Positions 47,593-57,402 of a stretch of 64,000 bases of DNA are shown in pieces. The translations under genes and the position numbers were made by a program. Source of the stretch: Roseiarcus sp963742305 (GTDB lineage: Bacteria > Pseudomonadota > Alphaproteobacteria > Rhizobiales > Beijerinckiaceae). The stretch lies in NCBI GenBank assembly GCA_963742305.1, contig CAVULN010000023.1:124001-188000 (forward strand), read 5' to 3'. The stretch's first letter is position 1, and every line of letters starts with the position of its first letter. The notes beneath the pieces are model-generated. The model had not been told where the DNA came from. It saw nothing but the letters and a program-made list of their open reading frames with translations, and did no database searches.

Positions 47593-48837
47593 TCACGGCA
47601 GCCGCAATGTCGCACTCGCGAGGCACGCGATCCCCTCGGCCCGGCCGGTGAAGCCGAGCCGCTCGGTCGTCGTCGCCTTCACCGCGATGCGACCGATGTC
47701 GAGGCGGGCGATCTCGGCGATCCTGGCGCGCATCGCCTCGCGGTGCGGGCCGATCTTCGGCGCTTCGCAGATGAGCGTTATGTCGAGGTGGATGATGGCG
47801 CCGCCTCGCGCCCGCACCCTGTCCGCCGCATGGGCGAGGAATATCTTCGACGCCGCGCCCTTCCACTTGGGGTCGGAGGGCGGGAAATGCTGGCCGATGT
47901 CGCCCTCGGCGAGCGCGCCATAGATCGCGTCGGCGAGCGCGTGCAGGCCGACGTCCGCGTCGGAATGGCCGCTCAGGCTCGCGACATGGGGAATGCGCAG
48001 CCCGCACAGCCATAGGCCGTCGCCAGGCGCGAAGGCGTGGACGTCGAAGCCCTGGCCGACCCTTGTCTCGCCCGAATTCGCATGAAGCCGCGCCTCGGCC
48101 GCCTGGAGGTCCTGCATGGTGGTCACCTTGACGTTGGCGGGGTCTCCCTCGAACACATAGGCCGGCGCGCCCGCCCATTCGGCGGCCGCGACGTCGTCGG
48201 TGAGGTCGCCGACGCCGGCCGCCGCAGCGCGCCGGTGCGCCTCGAGGATGAGGGAAAAGCGGAAGGCCTGCGGCGTCTGTACGGCCCTCAGGCCCGATCG
48301 CGGCGGGGTCGCAAGCACCCGCCCGTCGGAATCGACCTGCTTGACGGTGTCGCTCATGGCCGTTCCCGGCGCGGCCGCTCCGTGGCGTCCGGCGGCTTCA
48401 ATGGCGCGGGCGACGAGGGCAGGGGAGGGGAACGGTCGCACCGCGTCGTGGATGAGCACGATCTCCGGCGTGGCGGCTTCGAGGGCTTCGAGCCCGGCGA
48501 GCACGCTTTGCTGGCGCGTCAAGCCGCCGATCGCGGGGGCCCTGAGCGCACCCGCCGCGGTTGGCGTGAGATGCGCGATCGCCTCGTCGTAAAGCGACCG
48601 ATCCTCGGCCCGGATGACCACGGTTGCGGCGGAGAAGCGAAAGGCCGCGACAAGCGCCTCGAGCGTATGGACGATGAGCGGGCGCCCGGCGAGAGCCAGA
48701 TATTGCTTGGGCCGCTCCCCGCCGAGCCTCACCCCCCGGCCGCCCGCGACGACGAGAAGCCCAACCCTGATCGATGACAAGCGAGGCTCCGACGGATGCG
48801 AGGCCAAGCTTTTCGGGCGCCGCAGCGACGGCGTCAA
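47593..48837 (-). CDS. ispDF: Bifunctional IspD/IspF isoprenoid enzyme
   Basis: The N-terminal half is IspD: LLVVAGGRGVRLGGERPKQY (CTP site), VLIHDAVRPF and VQTPQAF. The C-terminal half is IspF: GQGFDVHAF and SGHSDADVGLHALADA metal sites, and VKATTTERLGFTGR. It makes CDP-methylerythritol and then the cyclodiphosphate in the MEP pathway. The fusion is typical of alphaproteobacteria. The start is unclear: TTG 48837 or TTG 48780, the latter giving a more usual N-terminus. Intact. Confidence 0.95.
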   Translation of the reverse strand: MTPSLRRPKSLASHPSEPRLSSIRVGLLVVAGGRGVRLGGERPKQYLALAGRPLIVHTLEALVAAFRFSAATVVIRAEDRSLYDEAIAHLTPTAAGALRAPAIGGLTRQQSVLAGLEALEAATPEIVLIHDAVRPFPSPALVARAIEAAGRHGAAAPGTAMSDTVKQVDSDGRVLATPPRSGLRAVQTPQAFRFSLILEAHRRAAAAGVGDLTDDVAAAEWAGAPAYVFEGDPANVKVTTMQDLQAAEARLHANSGETRVGQGFDVHAFAPGDGLWLCGLRIPHVASLSGHSDADVGLHALADAIYGALAEGDIGQHFPPSDPKWKGAASKIFLAHAADRVRARGGAIIHLDITLICEAPKIGPHREAMRARIAEIARLDIGRIAVKATTTERLGFTGRAEGIACLASATLRLP

Positions 48838-49026
48838 TGCGGGGCGGGCTCGGCCCTTTTGTATGGCTGCCTCGGAGCGGGGCCGCTTTCAGGCGGTCCC
48901 GTTCGGTTTTGACGCGGCGCCAGAGCGAACTCTACCGAATGATTTCGACGCAGCCTGGAGCCGATCTTGACTTGGGCTCGACCCATGCCGATCGTTTCGC
49001 CGCTGAACCGTCCGGGAAACGTATCC

Positions 49027-49681
49027 ATGCCGCTCAAGCTCATCCTCGCCAACAAGGCCTATTCGTCGTGGTCGCTGAGGCCCTGGATCCTGCTTGCGCA
49101 GCTCAAGATCCCGTTCCAGGAACTGGTCATTCCGATGGACCAGCCCGACACGCGCGCGAACATGCTCAAATACGCGCCCGACCGGAAAGTGCCCGTCGCT
49201 TCAGGACGGCAAGACCGCGGTCTTTGAATTGCTCGCGATCATCGAATATGTCGCGGAGGCCCATCCGGAAAAGGCGGTCTGGCCGAAGGGCAAGGCGGCG
49301 CGCGCTCATGCGCGATCGTTGGCCAGCGAAATGCACGCCGGGTTCGGCGCGCTGAGGCAGGCGTGCCCGACGAATTTCCGCAGGCCCGTCAGGGCGATTG
49401 CGCTGGGCGGCGAGGCTCGTGCCGATGTCGAGCGCATCGAGGCGGCCTTTGCGCACGCGCGAGCGACCTTCGGCAAGGAAGGACCCTTTCTGTTCGGGCG
49501 CTTCTCCGCCGCTGACGCCATGTTCGCGCCCGTGGTCAACCGCTTCCACGTCTACGACGTGCCTGTGTCCAGGGCGACGCGCGCCTATATGGAGGCGATC
49601 ATGGCTCTGCCGGCGTGGAAGGCGTGGATCGCCGACGCTCACGCCGAGCCGTGGCGGATCGAACGCTATGAAGCCATCTGA
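49027..49681 (+). CDS. Glutathione S-transferase family protein, frameshifted
   Basis: It begins at ATG 49027: LILANKAYSSWSLRPWILL, with Ser/Tyr positions typical of YfcF-like GSTs, and NMLKYAPDRKVP. An extra C at about 49192-49194 shifts the frame before SLQDGKTAVFELLAIIEYV (the Asp/Ser glutathione site is usually E-S; here F-E-L). The C-terminal all-helical domain ends ADAHAEPWRIERYEA. Corrected length is 217 residues. Function: glutathione-dependent conjugation or peroxide reduction; substrate unknown. Confidence 0.85.
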
Positions 49682-50194
49682 CGAGCCCGACGCCGGTTGA
49701 CCATTGGGCACGAGAACGCCGGCGCGGAGAGCGCAGGACGGCGCAGGGCGAGACGCCGTGGCCGCGGCGGAGAATTTCACCTGGCTTCCGCCAAACAACG
49801 GGACCTGCTCGTCGGTCGGATGAAACAGCATCCGGCGCAGGGCGAAGCTCGGGTTTTCCGACTTGATGAGCCGCATGCGGCCGAAGCCGACCAGCTGCGC
49901 GCCCTCCCCGGGAGACGGACGGACGCAACCGGGCGGGGGTCGCAATGGAGCCGGCCGGGCCGGCGACGAAGACGGAGGGGAGAGCGCCGGCGACGCCCTT
50001 CCGTAAAGTTTGGCGACGGCATGACGATATGTTGCAAATAAACAACAGCTTACGCGCTCTTGCGGAAGCCAAGCATTCGCTGAATAAAATTATGAAATCG
50101 GCAATGGATTTACCCGCAATGTCGTGGGTGAACAACGACAACAATAATTGGACTTCCGCAAAGTCCACGGCTGGAATCAGGGAAAAACAACGCA
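49682..50194. other. Intergenic region upstream of carboxyltransferase gene
   Basis: No convincing gene in 513 bases. The leftward frame from about 49945 reads LIKSENPSFALRRMLFHPTD and similar text but lacks a matched start and resembles no family I know. From about 50030 the DNA turns AT-rich (TTGCAAATAAACAACAGC; GAATAAAATTATGAAATCGG), which may contain the promoter for the carboxyltransferase. Confidence 0.35.
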
Positions 50195-51802
50195 ATGGCG
50201 CGAATAAAGAGCTCGTTGACCGCGAAGAGCGGGGACGGCGAGAGCAACGCGGCCGAATGGCGGAGGCTCGTTGACGAACTCAACCAGCGCCGCCGCGCCG
50301 CCGCGGAGGGCGGCTCGCGCAAGGCGCGCGAACGCCATGTCGCCCGCGGCAAGCTGCTTACACGCGAACGGGTCGCCGGCCTGATCGATCCGGGCGCTCC
50401 GTTTCTGGAAATCGGCGCGCTCGCGGCCTTCGGCATGTATGAGGGCGACGTCCACGGCGCTGGGCTCGTCACAGGAATAGGCCTCATCGACGGCCGCGAG
50501 GCGATGGTCATCGCCAACGACCCGACGATCAAGGGCGGCGCCTATTATCCGATGACGGTGAAAAAGCATCTGCGCGCGCAGGAGATCGCGGCGGAGAACC
50601 GTCTCCCCTGCATCTATCTGGTCGACTCGGGCGGCGCCAACCTGCCTTACCAGTCCGAAGTCTTCCCCGACCGCGAGCATTTCGGGCGGATCTTCTACAA
50701 TCAGGCGCGCATGTCCTCGGCCGGAATCGCCCAGATCGCGGTAGTCATGGGCTCCTGCACCGCGGGCGGCGCCTATGTGCCGGCGATGTCGGACGAGACG
50801 ATCATCGTCGACAAGCAGGGCACGATCTTTCTCGCTGGCCCCCCGCTGGTGAAGGCCGCGACCGGGGAGACGGTCAGCGCCGAGGACCTCGGCGGCGGAG
50901 AGATGCACACCCGCGTCTCGGGCGTGGCGGATGCGCTGGCGAGCGACGATCAGCATGCGCTCGCCCTTGCAAGGCGCGCGGTCGCCAGCCTCAACCGGGC
51001 GCCGAAACGGGCGATCGACTGGGCGAAGCCGGTCGAGCCCGCCTACCCGGCCGAGGAGCTTGAGCGGATCGCGCCCGTCGATCTTCGCCAGCAGGTCGAC
51101 GCGCATGAAATCATCGCTCGCATCGTCGATGGCTCCGAGTTCGATGAATTCAAGCCGCGCTATGGCGTGACTCTCGTGACCGGCTTTGCGCGCCTCTCCG
51201 GCATGCTGATCGGCGTCATCGCCAGCAATGGCGTGCTCTTTTCGGACAGCGCGCTCAAGGGGACGCATTTCATCGAACTCTGCGCCCAGCGCGGCGTGCC
51301 GATGCTGTTTTTGCAGAACATCTCCGGCTTCATGGTCGGCGAGCGCTACGAAGCGGGGGGCATCGCCAAGGACGGGGCGAAGCTCGTCACCGCCGTCGCC
51401 TGCGCCAACGTGCCCAAGATCACCCTGATCGTCGGCGGCTCGTTCGGCGCCGGCAACTACGGCATGTGCGGGCGCGCCTATTCTCCGCGCTTTCTCTTCA
51501 TGTGGCCGAACGCCCGCATCAGCGTGATGGGGGGCGAACAGGCGGCGAGCGTGCTCGCGACGCTCAGGCGCGACGCGCTCGAGGCGGAAGGACGCGAATG
51601 GCCGAAGGCCGACGAGGAAGCGTTCAAGGCCCCGATCCGGGCCAAATACGAAGCCGAGGGGTCGCCCTATTACGCCACGGCCAGGCTGTGGGACGACGGC
51701 ATCGTGACGCCTCAGGAAACGCGGCGGGTCCTGTCGCTGGCGTTTTCGGCCACGCTCAACGCGGGGGTTGAGCCGACCCGGTTCGGGGTCTTTCGTATGT
51801 AG
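50195..51802 (+). CDS. Acyl-CoA carboxylase carboxyltransferase subunit (MccB/LiuB-like)
   Basis: The 535-residue protein is a full-length crotonase-fold carboxyltransferase: YLVDSGGANLPYQSEVFPD, GIAQIAVVMGSCTAGGAYVPAM, FLQNISGFMVGERYEAGGIA, GSFGAGNYGMCGRAY and MWPNARISVMGGEQAA. These blocks match the beta subunit of 3-methylcrotonyl-CoA carboxylase (leucine catabolism), which carboxylates with a biotin alpha subunit; no alpha subunit lies in the window. Geranyl- or other acyl-CoA substrates are possible. Intact. Confidence 0.92.
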   Translation: MARIKSSLTAKSGDGESNAAEWRRLVDELNQRRRAAAEGGSRKARERHVARGKLLTRERVAGLIDPGAPFLEIGALAAFGMYEGDVHGAGLVTGIGLIDGREAMVIANDPTIKGGAYYPMTVKKHLRAQEIAAENRLPCIYLVDSGGANLPYQSEVFPDREHFGRIFYNQARMSSAGIAQIAVVMGSCTAGGAYVPAMSDETIIVDKQGTIFLAGPPLVKAATGETVSAEDLGGGEMHTRVSGVADALASDDQHALALARRAVASLNRAPKRAIDWAKPVEPAYPAEELERIAPVDLRQQVDAHEIIARIVDGSEFDEFKPRYGVTLVTGFARLSGMLIGVIASNGVLFSDSALKGTHFIELCAQRGVPMLFLQNISGFMVGERYEAGGIAKDGAKLVTAVACANVPKITLIVGGSFGAGNYGMCGRAYSPRFLFMWPNARISVMGGEQAASVLATLRRDALEAEGREWPKADEEAFKAPIRAKYEAEGSPYYATARLWDDGIVTPQETRRVLSLAFSATLNAGVEPTRFGVFRM

Positions 51803-51833
51803 TTTTGGGTGGGGTGGGGAGCGTAAGAAACAA

Positions 51834-52739
51834 ATGGGAGTGCCGAGTTTTCAGCAACTCATGTTGCCGACGCTGCAGACGATCGGGTTGCGTCATGACG
51901 AGATCAGCATCTCCGGGTTGGAGGATGAGGTCAGCAAAGCCCTCAAAATTTCCTCCGAGGACCGGCGCCTCAGGCTGCCGAGCGGCAATCAGACGCTGTT
52001 CGCCAATCGCCTCAACTGGGCGAGGTCCTATCTGTCGAAGGCGGGGCTGATCGAACTGCCGAGGCGCGGCTATTGTCGCGCGACCGACCGGGGTCGCGAC
52101 CTGCTCGCGGAGGGGATGAGCGAGATCGACCTCGGAACGCTCGAACGCTATCCGGAATTCGTCTCCTGGCGATCGCAGAGCAAGGGCGGCGAGGCCGTCG
52201 AGGAGACCGGATCGCGGGACGAGGCGGAGGAATCGATCGCCTCGAATTTCGAACTGCTCAACGCCGAGCTTGCCCGCGACATCGTCGGCCGGGTGCATTC
52301 GTTCAGCCCGTCTTTCTTCGAGCGCCTCATCATCGACCTTCTGGTGCGCATGGGCTACGGCGGCGGACGGGTGGAGATGGGGAGGGCGTTGGGCCGGGTC
52401 GGCGACGGCGGGGTGGACGGCGTGATCAAGGAAGACGAACTCGGCCTCGACGTCGTCTATGTGCAGGCCAAGCGCCTTGATCCCAACAAGGGCGTCCCCC
52501 TGGCCGAAGTGCGCGATTTCGTCGGCGGCCTCGAAGGCCATCGGGCGACCAAGGGCGTCCTGGTCACGACATCGTACTTTCCCAGCACGGCTTACGACTT
52601 CATCACCCGGGTGTCGAAGCGCGTCGTGCTGATCGATGGACAGGGGCTTGCAACTCTCATGATCCGCCACCGCGTCGGCGTCCGGGTCAAGGACGTCTAC
52701 GAGGTGCGCAAGATCGACGAGGCCTATTTCATCGAGTAG
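51834..52739 (+). CDS. mrr: Mrr-type restriction endonuclease
   Basis: It starts at ATG 51834; an earlier in-frame start (51768) lies within the previous gene. The N-terminal winged-helix domain is about residues 1-100 (FQQLMLPTLQTIG, LPRRGYCRATDRGRDLL). The C-terminal Mrr catalytic domain has SPSFFERLIIDLLVRMGYGG, Asp at about 195 (GGVDGVI) and Q211-A-K213 (VYVQAKR), the PD-(D/E)xK-like site. Mrr enzymes cut methylated DNA (type IV restriction); no methyltransferase is adjacent, as expected for type IV. Length 301 is normal. Confidence 0.92.
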   Translation: MGVPSFQQLMLPTLQTIGLRHDEISISGLEDEVSKALKISSEDRRLRLPSGNQTLFANRLNWARSYLSKAGLIELPRRGYCRATDRGRDLLAEGMSEIDLGTLERYPEFVSWRSQSKGGEAVEETGSRDEAEESIASNFELLNAELARDIVGRVHSFSPSFFERLIIDLLVRMGYGGGRVEMGRALGRVGDGGVDGVIKEDELGLDVVYVQAKRLDPNKGVPLAEVRDFVGGLEGHRATKGVLVTTSYFPSTAYDFITRVSKRVVLIDGQGLATLMIRHRVGVRVKDVYEVRKIDEAYFIE

Positions 52740-52757
52740 CCGCGCCCAAAGCCGCGG

Positions 52758-53180
52758 CTATGTCTTCTTGTCGCCCGATGAGCCGCGCGCCAGGAACCCG
52801 AGCACGCCCGCAAGCAGCACGACCGTCAGGATCGGCCGCTTCAGCGCAAGCGGCGCCGTCTGCGCCAGAAGCGAAACGAACTGGGGGGCGGTCGGGCCGG
52901 GCGCGGGCCGCGGGGGGGGCGGGGCGCGCTTGACGATCAGCGGCGTCAGCGCCAGGAGCCCGAGAACGAGCGCGACCCCGGCGACGATCAGCGCGGCGAT
53001 CGGCGGCGCATAGAGCGTCTCCAGCCAGAAGAAGAGAGCGGCGAACAGCGCGATCAGCACGACCAGAAAGAAAACAGCCGCGATCAGGCCGAACGCCGCC
53101 GGGACCGTCACCCGCCGGATCACCGCTTGGGCCTGCTGCTGCGCATAGCGCTGCGCAAGAGCGACAATATCGTTTGGCAT
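52758..53180 (-). CDS. Holin superfamily III-like / YqjE-type membrane protein
   Basis: From ATG 53180 (MPNDIVALAQRYAQQQAQAV) the 140-residue protein has two adjacent TM helices (FGLIAAVFFLVVLIALFAAL and PPIAALIVAGVALVLG), a Pro-rich stretch (PPPPRPAPGP) and a C-terminal hydrophobic segment. Location beside a DUF883 gene matches the YqjD/YqjE pair. These are inner-membrane proteins of the stress response with unclear role. Longer in-frame starts read into the neighbour. Confidence 0.75.
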   Translation of the reverse strand: MPNDIVALAQRYAQQQAQAVIRRVTVPAAFGLIAAVFFLVVLIALFAALFFWLETLYAPPIAALIVAGVALVLGLLALTPLIVKRAPPPPRPAPGPTAPQFVSLLAQTAPLALKRPILTVVLLAGVLGFLARGSSGDKKT

Positions 53181-53187
53181 GCCCCGC

Positions 53188-53529
53188 CTAACCGCGAAGG
53201 AGGAGCGCGAGCAGGAGCCCGGCCGAGAACGCGACGCCAACCGCGGCGAGCGGGTTCTTGCGGACGGCGGCGGTCAAACTCTCCGCCGCCTGCGACAGGT
53301 CCTCGTTGTTGGCGATGAGGTCGCGTCCTCCCTGGTAGAGATTTGAGGCCGTCTCGGCGGCTCGCGCGCCGACATCATCGAGGTGCGCCCCGGCTGCCAG
53401 CGCCTTCGCGCTCTCCATCGCCTGCTGGGCATGCTTGCCCGCGGCGGCGAGTGCGTCGACGCCCTGCTTGAGCGCCCGATTTTGCCGCCCGTCCGTCTTG
53501 TCGTCGCCTTCGGGATCGCTGTTCGTCAT
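53188..53529 (-). CDS. DUF883/ElaB/YqjD-type membrane-anchored protein
   Basis: From ATG 53529 (MTNSDPEGDDKTDG) the 113-residue protein is mostly one long amphipathic, Ala-rich helix (AAAGKHAQQAMESAKALAAG) with a C-terminal TM anchor (NPLAAVGVAFSAGLLLALLL). The family is related to E. coli YqjD/ElaB, which bind ribosomes at the membrane in stationary phase. It lies seven bases from the holin-like gene, same strand. Confidence 0.8.
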   Translation of the reverse strand: MTNSDPEGDDKTDGRQNRALKQGVDALAAAGKHAQQAMESAKALAAGAHLDDVGARAAETASNLYQGGRDLIANNEDLSQAAESLTAAVRKNPLAAVGVAFSAGLLLALLLRG

Positions 53530-53650
53530 GGATTTGCTCCCTGTGCGCGTGTCGCGGGTCTCCGTTCGCCTCAACGCAAGTTGCGCGCCTTGGTTCCGCC
53601 GCCGATCGTCCCCCGGACAGCCGCCCTCCCAAACTGTCCGGTTCGAGGGT

Positions 53651-54124
53651 TCAGTGCACCGAAGTCAGCGTGAGGGTCGTGACGCCGGCGGCGAAGTTGA
53701 GGCCTGTCTGCCCCCCGACGGTCAGCGGCTGCAGAGAGAATGCGCGGCCCGTTCCGCCGACCAGGAGGTTCGCGCCGAGGCCGGCGCCGGCGCTGGCCTG
53801 GGCGCCGACGCCGCCGTACGTTCCTGCCAGCGCTCCATGAGGCACCCCGGAGGACGGCGCGAGCACGCCCCAGACCATCGTGCCCTGCTTCACCGCGCCA
53901 AGGGCGAGGCCGAATTGTTCGATGCGGCCGACGTACTTGTCCGGCGGCCCTCCGTTGGCGGGGTCGAAGGCGCAGATCATCGTCTGCTTCTGCGTGATCA
54001 GCATGCCGATCCCTGCGGAAATGTCGCAGGTGAGGGTGCCGACCTTCACGTTCGACTGGGCCATGGCCGGGGACGCAATCAGCGCGGCGGCCGCGGTCAG
54101 CCATCCAACTCGGCCAATTGTCAT
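53651..54124 (-). CDS. DUF992 exported protein
   Basis: From ATG 54124 (MTIGRVGWLTAAAALIA; signal cleaved after AMA) the 157-residue periplasmic protein has the DUF992 core VKVGTLTCDISAGIGMLITQ, ICAFDPANGGPPDKYVGRI and a C-terminal Gly-rich beta segment. DUF992 proteins are abundant in Rhizobiales; function unknown. Two cysteines may form a disulfide. Intact. Confidence 0.88.
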   Translation of the reverse strand: MTIGRVGWLTAAAALIASPAMAQSNVKVGTLTCDISAGIGMLITQKQTMICAFDPANGGPPDKYVGRIEQFGLALGAVKQGTMVWGVLAPSSGVPHGALAGTYGGVGAQASAGAGLGANLLVGGTGRAFSLQPLTVGGQTGLNFAAGVTTLTLTSVH

Positions 54125-54221
54125 GTTCGACCTCCGGGCGGCGCCCATGCGCTTGCCAGCGCAAACACTGTGAGGCGAACGTAGCTTTGAACGTCGATCG
54201 ATGTCAAAGCGCGCGCGCGCG

Positions 54222-55235
54222 CTAAGCGCGTCTTTGCGCTTGGCCTGGCGCCCCCTGGGGCATGTCCCTTTTGAGCCAGAGGTCGGCCGCGATCCGGCCG
54301 CTCCCGCTCAGTCGCTCCAGGAACTCGGACTTGAGGTTGCCCGCGCTCTCCTGCGCGAGCCCCTGGACTTCCTCGTCGGCGGAAATGCGGCCGATCCGCA
54401 ACCGCCTGAGCTTCGCCGTCGCGCCCATCAACTTGACGAGCTTGAGCGCCTCGAGCTCGCTGTTGAGAGTGGCGTTGAACTGGATCTGGTCGATGCGTTT
54501 CGAGATCTCGCTCGCCGTCACCGGCAGCCGGCTCGAGGTGATCGGCGTCGCCTGGACGATCAGCACATGGTCTGCGTTCGAGGCCTGGACGAGGGGGATG
54601 AGCGGCGGATTGGCGGCGTAGCCGCCGTCCCAATAGGCTTCGCCGTCGATTTCGATCGACTGATGGAACAGCGGCAGGCAGGCGGAGGCGAGGACGGCCT
54701 CGACGGTCAGTTCGCGGTTGGTCAGGATTCTCAAGCGGCCATCGCTGACCCGGGTCGCGGCGATGAGCAGCTTGATCGGCGAGCGCGCCCGCAGGCGGTC
54801 AAAATCGATCGACGCCGTGAGCGCCTCGCGCAGCGGATCGATGTTCAACGGATTGAACTGATAGGGCGACATGGAACGGAGCACGAGCTCGAAGCCCGCC
54901 GCGATCGGCGACGTCGGCGGAGGCAGGAGCGCCGCGGAACGGCTCATCCGCCGCCAGAATTGCTGGAGCCGCGCGCGGGCCTCCTCGCGCCCGCCATCGA
55001 CCATGCCGGCGGCCATCAGCGTCGCGTTGACCGCGCCGGCGCTGGCGCCGCTGATCGTGTCGAAATCGATGCCGGGCTCTTCCAGGAGCCGGTCGAGGAC
55101 GCCAGCGGTGAAAGCGCCGAACGAGCCGCCGCCCTGGAGCGCGAGCGACAGCCTGTCGGGCGGCCATTTTGGAACAGGGTCCGAAAGACCGACGAAAGCG
55201 CGCGCCTTGTCGATGAGGGTCATTTGGGGCTTCAA
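54222..55235 (-). CDS. Patatin-like phospholipase
   Basis: The 337-residue lipid acyl hydrolase has the oxyanion loop LQGGGSFGAF, nucleophile elbow ISGASAGAVN (G-x-S-x-G) and the catalytic Asp in YWDGGYAANPP. The C-terminal part is charged and helical. Bacterial patatins of this class are usually cytoplasmic or membrane-associated phospholipases. Start ATG 55235. Intact. Confidence 0.9.
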   Translation of the reverse strand: MKPQMTLIDKARAFVGLSDPVPKWPPDRLSLALQGGGSFGAFTAGVLDRLLEEPGIDFDTISGASAGAVNATLMAAGMVDGGREEARARLQQFWRRMSRSAALLPPPTSPIAAGFELVLRSMSPYQFNPLNIDPLREALTASIDFDRLRARSPIKLLIAATRVSDGRLRILTNRELTVEAVLASACLPLFHQSIEIDGEAYWDGGYAANPPLIPLVQASNADHVLIVQATPITSSRLPVTASEISKRIDQIQFNATLNSELEALKLVKLMGATAKLRRLRIGRISADEEVQGLAQESAGNLKSEFLERLSGSGRIAADLWLKRDMPQGAPGQAQRRA

Positions 55236-55650
55236 GCCTTTCGAGCCGCAGGCCCCTGAGGCGGAAGGGCGAGCGGGACTGGTGCGGGCTTCAATTGGGT
55301 CGAATGGAGGCGGGCAGTTTGGATGCCGGTCGGGGCAAGACTGTGTCGGCCTCGAAATCGGCTACGCCCAGCCAAGCGACGTGATTGTGCAAGGGATGAA
55401 CAAGTTCGCGGTAGTCACTTATATTGTTGGTCTTTGACCGGAATTTTGCGGCGCCAAGGTTCGCCGGGCTTCTTGTGGATCGCCGCCGCCGCGGCGAGGC
55501 ATAGTTTATCGCGGGGACGCCCCAAGCAATTTCGCTTGGATTTCCTCGCGTTTATTTGGATAAAATTCGCGCTGCGGTTGAAGGCGTGACCTCGCGTTTA
55601 AGGTCGCCTCGCCGGGATGCGGTTTCGCTTAAGGGAGCAACGCTCAAGAC
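55236..55650. other. Intergenic region
   Basis: No supported gene in 415 bases. A short rightward frame ending at 55437 (AQPSDVIVQGMNKFAVVTYIV) has no start signal or recognisable family. AT-rich DNA at 55410-55440 and 55545-55565 may hold the promoter of the acyl-CoA ligase. Confidence 0.3.
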
Positions 55651-57355
55651 ATGTCGACGGTCTCCTCCTCCCCCCGCTCCGCGACCCCCACCTTCCGCGA
55701 GGCGCGCGACCTCCTGCTCGAGCTTGGGCCCGACTATCATGGCGCGCGGGCCGCCTTTGTCTGGCCGAGGCCCGAGCGGTTCAACTGGGCGCTGGACTGG
55801 TTCGACGCCGAGCTTGCCGCGGGCGAGCACGGCGAACGAACCGCGCTGAAAGTGATCGGCGACCGCGTCGAGACGCGGACCTTCGCCGATCTGCGCCTCG
55901 AATCCTCGCGTCTCGCCAATGGCCTCCGGGCGCTCGGCGCGCGACGCGGCGATCGATTGCTCATGATGCTGGGCGTGGTCCCGGAACTCTGGGCGACGAT
56001 GCTGGCGGCGATGAAGCTCGGGCTCGTGCTCATCCCCGCGATGCCGACCCTTGGGCAAGCCGACATCGCCGACCGGCTCGAGCGGGGCCAGGCGAAATAT
56101 CTCATCGCGCATGGGTCCGACGCGGAGAAATTCGCGGGCCTCGGTAGCGGCGTCGAGCGCGTCGCGGTCGGCCCGGCGCCGCCCGGCTGGCACCGCTACG
56201 CCACGCTGCTCGCCAGCCAGTTCTTCGAACCCGACAGCCCGACAAAAGCCGACGACCCGATGCTCCTCTATTTCACTTCGGGCACCACGGCCCGGGCGAA
56301 ACTCGTCGTGCACACGCATGCGAGCTACCCCATCGGCCATCTCTCGACCATGTACGGCGTTGGGCTCAGGCCCGGCGACGCGCATCTCAACATTTCCTCG
56401 CCCGGCTGGGCCAAGCACGCCTGGTCGAGCTTCTTCGCCCCGTGGAACGCGGGCGCGGCCATCATCGCGCTCGCGCTGCGCTTCGAGCCGCGGGCGGCGC
56501 TCGACGCGCTGGTCGAGCATGAGGTCACGACCTTCTGCGCGCCTCCGACCGTCTGGCGGATGCTCGTCCAGCATGACCTCAAGAACTGGAAGGTCGCGCT
56601 GCGCGAAGTCGTCGCGGCTGGCGAACCGCTCAATCCGGAGGTGATCGAGCAGGTCCGGCGCGCATGGGGCCTGATTGTGCGCGATTTCTACGGGCAGACC
56701 GAGACCACCGCGATTGTCGGCAATTCGCCCGGGCAGCGGATCGTTCCGGGCTCGATGGGCCGCCCGTTCCCTGGCTACCGGATCGCGCTCCTCGACGCCG
56801 ACGGGCTCGAGGGGGACTCAGGCGAAATCGCCATTTCCCTTCATCCGCGCCCTGTCGGCCTCATGCGCGGCTACCAGGACGAGGCGGGCGCCCTCACGGC
56901 GATCGAGGGCGAATATTACCGCACCGGCGACGTCGCCTCGCGCGACGCCAACGGCTACATCACCTTCATCGGCCGCGCCGACGACGTGTTCAAGTCGAGC
57001 GACTACCGCCTGAGCCCGTTCGAGCTTGAGAGCGTGCTGATCGAGCACGATGCGGTGGCGGAAGCCGCGGTCGTGCCGGCGCCCGATTCCGTGCGCTATA
57101 CGATCGCCAAAGGCTATATCGCGCTGGCGCAGGGCCATGCCGCGGACCGCGCGACGGCGGCGTCGATCTTCAGCCACATGCGCGGCCCGCGTCTCGGCCT
57201 ACAAGCTGGTGCGGCGGATCGAATTCTTTGAACTGCCGAAGACCATATCGGGCAAGATCCGCCGGGTGGAGCTTCGCCAGCGCGAAAAGGCGCTCGCCGA
57301 ACGCGGCGAACGGGCGAACGCGGAGTTCAGGATCGAGGATTTTCCGGAAGGGTAG
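55651..57355 (+). CDS. AMP-binding acyl-CoA synthetase, frameshifted near the end
   Basis: ATG 55651. ANL-family motifs: P-loop YFTSGTTARAKLVVHTH, DFYGQTETT, YYRTGDVASRD and IGRADDVFKSSDYRLSP. An extra G at about 57184-57187 displaces the last 55 codons, including the catalytic Lys loop; corrected, it reads FELPKTISGKIRRVELRQRE. Total 567 residues, normal for medium-chain/acetyl-CoA-type synthetases. It activates a carboxylic acid as adenylate and transfers it to CoA; the acid is unknown. Confidence 0.9.
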
Positions 57356-57402
57356 GGCCCCGCTTGCCGGGCGGGGCCGTCAACCAAAAGGAGGCGGGCC
57401 GC

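Noticed and set aside
49599..50195. 198-codon leftward frame between GST and carboxyltransferase genes
   Set aside because: Overlaps the GST on the other strand, changes character along its length and shows no motif.
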